The notes beneath the pieces were generated by a model. That model worked only from the letters and a program-made list of their open reading frames with translations. It had not been told where the DNA came from and did not search any database. From NCBI GenBank assembly GCA_964509125.1, contig CAZDVZ010000026.1, positions 1 to 27,802 on the forward strand: a stretch of DNA of 27,802 nucleotides, read 5' to 3'. The position numbers and the translations under genes are program-made. This document shows, piece by piece, positions 21,926-27,802 of this stretch (the first letter of the stretch is position 1; the number at the start of each line of letters is the position of its first letter). This DNA is from SIG653 sp964509125 (lineage in GTDB: Bacteria; Bacillota; Clostridia; Oscillospirales; CAG-382).

Positions 21926-22879
21926 TTATTTTGCTTCTAAGTAATAAAGTTTACCAAATAAATATCGTTTGCTTTTTTGATAGGGGCAATCTTCTTTATT
22001 GCCGATGTATAGAACACCTCCGCCGCTTGCAAATGTTCGTACGATCATTACGTTTCCTCGTTTACCGATTTTACAAACTTCGTTGTAAATTTCAAATGCA
22101 GTGGGATGCCAATGAGTCAGTTCGCTTTCGACTTTGCCGAAAAGCATTTTGGAAACACTCAAATAACAGTCATGCGGATCAACGCCAAGTTCAATACGGA
22201 TATCATCATATAGGTTCCAAACAATATTGCCGCCGTCCGATAGAAGCTCAAATGTACCGCAAAGATCTGGTGTTTGTAACATCATTTCGTAAAGGTCTTT
22301 TGAGTTTTGAGAAATGAGCATTTTAAGCGGCGACTCTTCATTTTCAAATGCTTCGTCATATCCCCACGTAATATAGATTACCTCGGGAATATTTACATCG
22401 TTTAAGTTTGCCAAAGGGAACATTTTTCTTTCAATCAAAAGTTTAATGGGAAGGTCAGGTTCTTTATCGAGCTTTGCAATCAGATTCTTGTGAGCTTCTT
22501 CAAATCCACTCCAATCACCGTCGCGATCAACTTGCCATTCTCCTTTTTCCGCATCAAAATCAATTTGTTCGAAATCCGGGAAAAGATATAAGGTGCCGCC
22601 AAAAATGAAATATTCAAATCCGTTTGATTCTTGCTTGATATATTGCATCGGAAGATTACGATGAATTGCAGAATTGTAAAAACGGTACTCGGGTGAATAT
22701 AGCAAGTCCGTCATAAATTTTTGCTTAAAATCCAAATAATACCGAGACTTTTTATATTCTTTTTTATTTTTCGGTATTTGAACAAGAGCACAAATTCCTG
22801 CAGAGATCAAAAATGCAAGAATCAGAGGAGAAAACAGAACAACCAATAAACCAATCAACAGTTTTTGATACCATTTCAT
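21926..22879 (-). CDS. Unknown membrane-anchored protein
   Basis: 317 residues. One hydrophobic helix at about residues 6-36 (LLIGLLVVLFSPLILAFL, then ISAGICALVQI) is followed by a basic stretch (KNKKEYKKS), so the rest probably stays inside the cell. The soluble part has FEYFIFGGTLYLFPDFEQID and VIYITWGYDEAFENEES but no catalytic motif I recognise. GGAGG lies 17 bases before ATG 22879, further than usual; a CTG 12 bases upstream in frame is an alternative start. It lies between the intact tRNA-Ser and relic 3, so it is the most recent cargo layer. Confidence 0.6.
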   Translation of the reverse strand: MKWYQKLLIGLLVVLFSPLILAFLISAGICALVQIPKNKKEYKKSRYYLDFKQKFMTDLLYSPEYRFYNSAIHRNLPMQYIKQESNGFEYFIFGGTLYLFPDFEQIDFDAEKGEWQVDRDGDWSGFEEAHKNLIAKLDKEPDLPIKLLIERKMFPLANLNDVNIPEVIYITWGYDEAFENEESPLKMLISQNSKDLYEMMLQTPDLCGTFELLSDGGNIVWNLYDDIRIELGVDPHDCYLSVSKMLFGKVESELTHWHPTAFEIYNEVCKIGKRGNVMIVRTFASGGGVLYIGNKEDCPYQKSKRYLFGKLYYLEAK

Positions 22880-22913
22880 TTTATTTATCAGAAGATCCTC
22901 CTTTCGTTAGTAT

Positions 22914-22950
22914 GAAAAAGCCGCAGAACACCTATGTCCTGCGGCTTCTT
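22914..22950 (-). terminator. Terminator of tRNA-Ser
   Basis: Minus strand AAGCCGCAGGACATAGG pairs with TGTTCTGCGGCTT and ends in a CTTTTTC tail, 24 bases after the tRNA 3' end. Confidence 0.85.
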
Positions 22951-22970
22951 TTCGCGGCAGATGCCGCATT

Positions 22971-23059
22971 TGGCGGAGAGAGAGGGATTCGAACCCTCGT
23001 GGGATTGCTCCCAAACTGATTTCGAGTCAGCCCCGTTATGACCACTTCGATATCTCTCC
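22971..23059 (-). tRNA. tRNA-Ser (anticodon CGA)
   Basis: An intact 89-base gene including encoded CCA: acceptor GGAGAGA/TCTCTCC, D arm region TATCGAAGTGGTCATAACGG, anticodon arm GCTGA-CTCGAAA-TCAGT with anticodon CGA, long variable arm TTTGGGAGCAATCCCAC typical of serine tRNA, and T arm GAGGGTTCGAATCCCTC. It is the anchor for the three 3'-half relics located downstream in its direction of transcription. Confidence 0.95.
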
Positions 23060-23100
23060 GTATATGTTAAACTCCGTTTGGAGTATAACGACTATTCAAT
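23042..23100. repeat. Direct repeat copy A (tRNA-Ser 5' end and leader)
   Basis: This stretch, covering the first bases of tRNA-Ser and about 40 bases of its leader (with GTTAAACTCCGTTTGGAG), recurs at 23241-23300. The leader contains an inverted pair CTCC/GGAG. Confidence 0.75.
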
Positions 23101-23110
23101 TTTTTTATCG

Positions 23111-23126
23111 AACGGGGCGCCCCGTT
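23111..23126. repeat. GC-rich perfect palindrome
   Basis: AACGGGGC followed directly by its complement GCCCCGTT. On the minus strand its left half is preceded by CAT, giving CATAACGGGGC as in the D arm of tRNA-Ser, so it may derive from a broken tRNA-Ser copy. Confidence 0.55.
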
Positions 23127-23240
23127 ATGTCCTGTTGCGGTGCCCGAAATTTTCTGCTCGCTTGTCGCTTCGCAAAATTTCGACCGCTGCCACTCCTTTT
23201 TGCTCCCTTCATCCGCCATCTGCGGCGGTCGCAAACGTCC
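23127..23240. other. Structured GC-rich insert between tRNA-Ser fragments
   Basis: About 110 bases, much richer in G and C than the flanks. On the minus strand it reads GACCGC...GCGGTC at its ends, with an inner hairpin GAAATTTTGCGAAG / GAGCAGAAAATTTC and a CCGCCGCAGATGGCGG motif. It lies exactly between a tRNA-Ser 5' fragment and a CATAACGGGGC D-arm fragment, like a small non-coding repeat inserted in a tRNA copy. No protein is supported. Confidence 0.5.
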
Positions 23241-23300
23241 CCACTTCGATATCTCTCCATCTATGTTAAACTCCGTTTGGAGCAAAACTTGTCATTCAAC
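23241..23300. repeat. Direct repeat copy B (tRNA-Ser 5' fragment and leader)
   Basis: On the minus strand GGAGAGATATCGAAGTGG (23258-23241) is the first 18 bases of tRNA-Ser, preceded by the same leader as copy A. After it the tRNA sequence breaks off into the structured insert. Confidence 0.75.
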
Positions 23301-23413
23301 AGCGATAGTATATCACATTCTTGATTATTTGTCAAGGAGCAAAAAGCACATTTTTCCAATGATACAAATCATGGAAAAAATCAACAGAAACATGGAAAAA
23401 AGTAATATCATGC

Positions 23414-23487
23414 TTTTTAGTATGTGGTAAAAATCTGCCGGTATCTTCCCTTTTTAGTATTTGGTAAAAATCTGCCGGTATCTTCCC
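23414..23487. repeat. Two tandem 37-bp repeats
   Basis: Units 23414-23450 and 23451-23487 are identical except one base; each contains GGTAAAAATCTGCCGGTATC and ends in TTCCC. The surrounding gene-free stretch 23301-23577 is AT-rich and shows nothing else I can support. Confidence 0.9.
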
Positions 23488-23577
23488 TTTTTCGCCTAAA
23501 GCATTCAGGTAAAAACAACAAAGATAGAGATAAACCAACATTGCATTGAATCCCTTTTGCCTAAAATATTAAAACCT

Positions 23578-23620
23578 TAAAAAAAGACCTTGTCACCGTT
23601 TTAGGGTGCACAAAGTCTTT
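23578..23620 (-). terminator. Terminator of the alarmone/phosphate operon
   Basis: Minus strand AAGACTTTGTGCACC pairs with GGTGACAAGGTCTT around a short loop and is followed by a T run. It lies about 115 bases after the NptA-PhoU stop codon. Confidence 0.85.
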
Positions 23621-23735
23621 GTTATTGTTTTTATATCTCTCCCCAAAGGAAAGGAAATTGCCCTGTGGAGGGCTGATTTTTTTATTATCTTGGGAAAAGT
23701 TGGTGTGTAGTTTAACTTTTCTGTCCTCCTTATGT

Positions 23736-25484
23736 TTATAGAGAAAATCGCTCGGAGTACTCTGTATATTTCCGTTCAAAGTCTTCGTTTCCATGATGTT
23801 TGATCCAATCCAAATATTCATGTGTGTCAAAGGTTCCATGTTGTGCTTCAATAATAGCAACGGCAATATTTGAGCAGTGGTCAGACACTCTGGAATAACA
23901 GTTCAAGATATCACTTAATAAAAATCCCATTTCGATGGTACAGTCTCCATCTTGCAATCTGGATATATGGTTTCGTCGAATTTCTAAGACAAGTCTATCG
24001 ACAACCTGCTCCAAAGGCTCTACCGAAGATGCCAAAGTCAGATCATTCGTTTCAAATGCTTTAGTTGTAATACCAATAATTTCAAAAACAGCACCGGTTA
24101 TTTTAGAAATTTCATATTCTGCCTCCTCCGAGAAATGAATATTTTTTTCATGATATTCTTTTGCCGCTGCTGACAATGTGACAGCGTGATCTCCGATTCG
24201 TTCAAAATCATCTATCGTATGCAACACTTTTGCGATACTTTTGGCATCTTCATCGGAAACTCCGACTTTGGATAGCTTCATCATATAGCTTCCTAAATGA
24301 TCCTCATATTCATCCAAGCGGGATTCCATTAAAGAAATTTCATCCACCTCCGATTCTCTGTATTCGGTAAAAAGATTAATCGCCTTGGAAAACGACTCTT
24401 TTGACAGTCTACACATATCTTCGACAGCATCCACAGAACGCTGCACTGCCATTGAAGGCATAGCAAGAAGTCGATCGTCCATTTTCACGATGGTGTTACT
24501 GTCTGTATCTTTATCGGGAATGATTTTATTTGCTAATTGCTCAAGCTTCTTTGCAAACGGAAGGAGAATTGCTGTCGTAATAATATTGAAAATGCTATGA
24601 ACAATGGCAATCATAAGCGGCGATATTTCCACATCAACGAAAGACCAGTTAAAAATTGCATTACCTATACAAAACGGGATGAGACAAATCAATGTTCCGA
24701 ATATATTGAATGAAAGATGTACAACGGCAACCTTCTTGGCGTTCCGATTTACTCCAATGCTGGAAATCAGTGCTGTAACACAAGTCCCGATGTTCTGACC
24801 CATAATGATCGGAATAGCCATACCGTATGTAATTCCACCGGTCAATGATAAGGCTTGAAGAATGGCCACCGAAGCGGCAGAGCTTTGAATGATGCCCGTA
24901 AACACCGCTCCAACAAGCACAGCAAGAATTGGATTGTTAAAAGCAGTAAGCAGACTTGCAAATTCGGGCATTTCAGCCAGTGGCTCCATTGCTTCCGACA
25001 TCATGGTCATGCCAAACATCAAAACAGAAAAGCCGATCAAGATGCTTCCGATATTTTTAAATTTTTCCTTTTTACACATCATTATCAGGACAATGCCGAC
25101 CAGCGCAAAAAGTGGTGAGAAATTTGTCGGCTTTAGCAAATTGATTAAAACAACATCGCTGTCAATTCCGGCAAGGCTCAATATCCACGCAGTAAGCGTT
25201 GTTCCGATATTGGAGCCCATCATCACACCAATCGTCTGTCCGAATTCAAGAATTCCAGAATTAACAAGACCGACCAGCATGACGGTAACAGCAGAGGAAG
25301 ACTGTACCGCTACTGTAATAACAATACCGAACAACATTGCGACAAACCGATTTTGTGTTGCTTTTCTCAAATAGTCATTTAACTTCCCGCCGGATGCTTT
25401 TTCAAGCCCGTTGGACATTACTTCCATACCGTAAAGGAACAATGCCAATCCACCGAGAAGAGAAATTATAGAAAAAATGTCCAT
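23736..25484 (-). CDS. Na/Pi-cotransporter-like membrane protein with PhoU domain
   Basis: 582 residues. Two inverted membrane repeats carry the hallmark QSSSAVTVML (61-70) with MMGSNIGTT, and later IIQSSAASVAIL with IMGQNIGTC, as in NptA/PiT-II type sodium-phosphate transporters. From about residue 340 the protein is soluble and helical with a PhoU-type bundle (LHTIDDFERIGDHAVTLS, later ILNCYSRVSDHCSNIA), including the acidic metal-binding E/D-xx-D motifs. Such fusions are widespread in Firmicutes; they are thought to move phosphate or act in phosphate homeostasis and possibly cyclic-dinucleotide efflux. ATG 25484 is chosen for GGAGGAG just upstream. It follows the alarmone synthetase gene by about 75 bases. 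Confidence 0.92.
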   Translation of the reverse strand: MDIFSIISLLGGLALFLYGMEVMSNGLEKASGGKLNDYLRKATQNRFVAMLFGIVITVAVQSSSAVTVMLVGLVNSGILEFGQTIGVMMGSNIGTTLTAWILSLAGIDSDVVLINLLKPTNFSPLFALVGIVLIMMCKKEKFKNIGSILIGFSVLMFGMTMMSEAMEPLAEMPEFASLLTAFNNPILAVLVGAVFTGIIQSSAASVAILQALSLTGGITYGMAIPIIMGQNIGTCVTALISSIGVNRNAKKVAVVHLSFNIFGTLICLIPFCIGNAIFNWSFVDVEISPLMIAIVHSIFNIITTAILLPFAKKLEQLANKIIPDKDTDSNTIVKMDDRLLAMPSMAVQRSVDAVEDMCRLSKESFSKAINLFTEYRESEVDEISLMESRLDEYEDHLGSYMMKLSKVGVSDEDAKSIAKVLHTIDDFERIGDHAVTLSAAAKEYHEKNIHFSEEAEYEISKITGAVFEIIGITTKAFETNDLTLASSVEPLEQVVDRLVLEIRRNHISRLQDGDCTIEMGFLLSDILNCYSRVSDHCSNIAVAIIEAQHGTFDTHEYLDWIKHHGNEDFERKYTEYSERFSL

Positions 25485-25560
25485 ACGGCTGCTCCTCCCT
25501 ATTTTGGGATTCTTATATCCAAGTATCATTGAAGAAAAATTGAAATTCTGTATTTCAGAT

Positions 25561-26160
25561 TCACTGTTCTTCTTTCATGATATCACGTATTGCCTGCATT
25601 GAGGCGTCTACCGACGCAATTTCAAAAGCGCAACGCTTCAACTCATCTTGAATTACCTTCTCGTGAGGAATGTTCTTTTTATATTTCAGGCGATGCTCTA
25701 AAGTTGCCCAAAAATCATTGGCAATGGTACGCACCTGAATTTCTGCACGAAATCCCGTTCCGGGATCGGCAACAACGGTGATCAGTAAATGGTAACTGCG
25801 ATAACCGTTTGACTTTGGATTGGCATAATAATCCTTTTCTTCCGCAATTTTTATTTCTGAGGAATTATGAAGCCAATGCACCAACCGATACACATCTTCG
25901 GCAAAAGCGCACACCGCACGTACACCAATCCCGTCATATAACTGATGTAACGCTGCATCCAATGTTTCTTCCAAACCTCTTTTTTTTAGCTTTGCAAGCA
26001 TATTGTCAGGGGCTTTGATTCTTGAGCAGGTGTATATTATCGGTGCAATACCGTCCTTGCTTTCTGATTCATCAGCGTATTTTTTCAACAGATCCAGCAA
26101 ATGCTTTTCTGCCTGTTTCATTGTCTCGTATTCGTTTCCATAAAAATCTTCATAAGTCAA
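25561..26160 (-). CDS. Small alarmone synthetase, (p)ppGpp (TTG start)
   Basis: 199 residues. It transfers pyrophosphate from ATP to GDP/GTP, making (p)ppGpp, without the hydrolase domain of Rel. Synthetase motifs in order: SRIKAPDNMLAKLKK, QLYDGIGVRAVCAF with Asp-76, DYYANPKSNGYRSYH, and AEIQVRTIANDFWATLEH with Glu-140. The start is taken at TTG 26160 because AAGGAGGT lies 7 bases before it; a GTG 23 codons upstream would overlap the previous frame and has no such site. It is followed by the Na/Pi transporter-PhoU gene, so stress alarmone and phosphate handling may be co-regulated. Confidence 0.9.
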   Translation of the reverse strand: MTYEDFYGNEYETMKQAEKHLLDLLKKYADESESKDGIAPIIYTCSRIKAPDNMLAKLKKRGLEETLDAALHQLYDGIGVRAVCAFAEDVYRLVHWLHNSSEIKIAEEKDYYANPKSNGYRSYHLLITVVADPGTGFRAEIQVRTIANDFWATLEHRLKYKKNIPHEKVIQDELKRCAFEIASVDASMQAIRDIMKEEQ

Positions 26161-26200
26161 GCTTTTTACCTCCTTGATAAACAACCTGAAAGCTTTTCTG

Positions 26201-26528
26201 TTATTGAGAGATTCGGATCGTTTTTCCACTTGTTTTTAGGCACACGGAGCCGTTTTTTGTTTCATAGACTTTCACACCGCACTCCGAAAGAACACTCAGT
26301 GTTTCATCGTCTGACGGATTTTTATTGGAGCAAGTAATCACACCGTATTCGGGTGAGATCTCCTCAAGAAATTCGCTGTAATTCTCAAGATAGTTTCCGT
26401 GATACGGCAGTTTTACATAGTCAAATTCTCCCGGTGAATCGGCAAAATATTCCGAAAGCCGCAGTTCCATTGCATCACCGCGAAATAAAAAGCGTTTTTC
26501 AGACCAAACGGCGTCCCTCGCTAAATAA
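26201..26528 (-). pseudogene. C-terminal fragment of an MBL-fold (ComEC-like) hydrolase
   Basis: The frame ending at 26201 encodes KRFLFRGDAMELRLSEYF, then FDYVKLPYHGNYLENYSEF, ISPEYGVITCSNKNPSDDET and VKVYETKNGSVCLK. This is the last third of secreted or ComEC-type MBL hydrolases, where GDA supplies the bridging Asp and PYHG the last His. The N-terminal HxHxDH part is missing: upstream the DNA runs straight into the 3' end of the Cthe_2159-like gene. The frame stays open upstream into that gene (to 26611), but those codons are a shadow. It was probably cut by a deletion. Confidence 0.72.
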
Positions 26529-27802
26529 TCAGTTAGTCCAACATACTCCGTTATCGTCCAATGTCGCAGAGCTGGAATTTTCCGAGGAAATCTTGGCAGA
26601 TTTGCTTCCAAGATAAACGACCATTGCAGAAATACCGGTGGGCATTTTTACGGTAGATACCGTTTTTCCGCTTAATTTCACGGTAAGATAACTACCCGAA
26701 TTTAAGGAAACAGAAGTACTTGTTGCGATGCTTGAGAAATTGGAACAATGAGTTGCCTCGCTTGTCATACCACCTCTGGGCATAACTGCAATTACCGAAC
26801 CTCCGGTGTACTTATATCCCTGTTCCGTATCAATGGCAGAGTTGCCGCTTGAATTGGAAATAACGACCGTGTTTCCCCCTGAAAATACAATACCTTCATA
26901 GGAACTTCGGCTGTTTGAGTCGATACCATCACCGGAACAATAGATATATACAACACCGCCGCTGATCTCAATCGCCGTACCCGATGTTGTCGTGCCGTTC
27001 ATGCCATCGTCGGAGGAGAGGACGGATATATTTCCACCCGAAATGATCACATTGGTTCCTTCAAGCCCTTCATAGCTGTTGGTAACACTTACCATACCAT
27101 TTGTTATTTTCAAAGTTCCGTCTGCGTGAATACCGTCATCGTTGCTGTATGCGGTGATGACACCGCCGTTTATGGTCACATTTCCCTTAGGAGTTTCACC
27201 GTTTTCAAGAGCTGTGTCATTATTTGCGTGTATCGCATCATCATAGGACTTAATGCTTATTGTTCCGGCGGTAACGGTAATTTCGTTTCCGGCCTTAATG
27301 CCCTTGGTGGAATAATCGCCTTTGTCGCTGTTTCCATCGGACATACCGCCCATGCCGCCATGTCCTCCCATTCCGTTGTCCTGGATAGAAGTAGTATAGT
27401 TTGTCCACTGATAGCTTAAACTGTTACCGTAACTCGTAAGAGCAAAAGTGTCATAGCCGGTATTCGGCGTCAGATAATCCGAACCCACAAGATAATTCTC
27501 ATCCTGGCCTTGTTCCATACCAGATGAATAGATAAAAAACTGCATCTGACTGTAGTTGCTCATTTTGGGAAAGGAGTAATAATAATAATTGGATCGGCTT
27601 CCGGAAACCTTCGAATGATATTCTGCGTTTACCCAAACGTAATCATTGTCAGAATTGTAGTATTTTACAGAATACTTGTAACTGTTGCTGGTAAAACGGA
27701 TGTAATATTGGTTTTCGTCAACTGCAGTTACCTCAGAAGAATAATTAGAATACTTGTCAGTATAGATATTCAACTCTGTTGCGTCACCCTCAACAACTAC
27801 GT
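26529..27802 (-). CDS. Cthe_2159/DUF4353-like carbohydrate-binding surface protein, 5' end outside window
   Basis: At least 424 residues, open at the window edge. A Gly/Met/His-rich stretch (GMGGHGGMGGMSDGNSDKG) is followed by repeated beta-helix turns with Asp-rich calcium loops: KSYDDAIHANNDT, AYSNDDGIHADG, SVLSSDDGMNG and YCSGDGIDSNS, each preceded by an ITxNGG/ISGG strand. This is the pattern of Clostridium thermocellum Cthe_2159, a calcium-dependent polysaccharide-binding beta-helix. A small beta domain and CWTN close the protein. The N-terminal part is Tyr/Ser/Asn-rich (SNYYYYSFPKMS) and may be another binding module. The signal peptide would lie outside the window. Confidence 0.85.
   Translation of the reverse strand, partial: VVVEGDATELNIYTDKYSNYSSEVTAVDENQYYIRFTSNSYKYSVKYYNSDNDYVWVNAEYHSKVSGSRSNYYYYSFPKMSNYSQMQFFIYSSGMEQGQDENYLVGSDYLTPNTGYDTFALTSYGNSLSYQWTNYTTSIQDNGMGGHGGMGGMSDGNSDKGDYSTKGIKAGNEITVTAGTISIKSYDDAIHANNDTALENGETPKGNVTINGGVITAYSNDDGIHADGTLKITNGMVSVTNSYEGLEGTNVIISGGNISVLSSDDGMNGTTTSGTAIEISGGVVYIYCSGDGIDSNSRSSYEGIVFSGGNTVVISNSSGNSAIDTEQGYKYTGGSVIAVMPRGGMTSEATHCSNFSSIATSTSVSLNSGSYLTVKLSGKTVSTVKMPTGISAMVVYLGSKSAKISSENSSSATLDDNGVCWTN

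Noticed and set aside
23064..23430. Several frames in the 23.1-23.4 kb region
   Set aside because: They run through tRNA leader repeats and the structured insert; no ribosome sites and no protein-like composition.
23414..23487. Tandem repeat as a CRISPR array
   Set aside because: Only two units with no spacer between them, and no cas gene nearby.
26161..26229. Upstream GTG start for the alarmone synthetase
   Set aside because: It would overlap the MBL fragment and has no ribosome site; AAGGAGGT before TTG 26160 is far better.

Overview
The window looks like a low-GC Firmicute, most likely an anaerobic gut or rumen clostridium of the Oscillospiraceae/Ruminococcus kind. The evidence is AT-rich intergenic DNA, AGGAGG-type ribosome sites, TTGACA-17-TATAAT promoters, a cohesin-like lipoprotein, dockerin-type repeats, a BspA-type leucine-rich repeat, GH43 and GH92 glycosidases and a Cthe_2159-like surface protein. 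No gene names the species, so this is inference from content.

Left part (1-12.4 kb), chromosomal backbone: the 3'-truncated end of a tRNA-Val gene with two tandem consensus promoters; a cohesin-like lipoprotein; a divergent GH43 glycosidase; a three-gene hydroxyacid operon (Ldh_2-type malate/lactate dehydrogenase, malic enzyme, LarA-type nickel racemase); a MarR-regulated heterodimeric ABC exporter whose degenerate ATP site is built from complementary changes in both subunits; an FAD/Rieske oxidoreductase; and two decayed genes ending in dockerin repeats. Cohesin and dockerin pieces suggest the cell displays extracellular enzymes, but both dockerin genes here are broken.

Middle part (12.8-23.3 kb), accretion island at a tRNA-Ser gene: an intact minus-strand tRNA-Ser(CGA) at 22971-23059 is followed, in its own direction of transcription, by three tRNA-Ser 3'-half relics (about 21880-21921, 19126-19179, 13245-13300). 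Two of them are joined at the anticodon loop to about 140 bp of mutually homologous DNA, as expected for att sites of tyrosine recombinases. Cargo between relics includes an unknown membrane-anchored protein, a DUF5677-like protein, an ATPase gene fused to the tail of a group II intron maturase, a GH92 alpha-mannosidase-like enzyme, an excisionase-like HTH protein, a small gene interrupted by an in-frame TGA, and an overlapping pair encoding a PD-(D/E)XK-like protein and an RNase J-like (MBL/beta-CASP) protein. That nuclease-like pair is the best candidate here for an undescribed system, possibly defensive.

Right part (23.3-27.8 kb): on the minus strand, a Cthe_2159/DUF4353-like surface protein (runs off the window), a truncated MBL-fold hydrolase, a small alarmone synthetase starting at TTG, and a Na/Pi-cotransporter-PhoU fusion, ending in a terminator. 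No CRISPR array, rRNA or complete transposase gene was seen.
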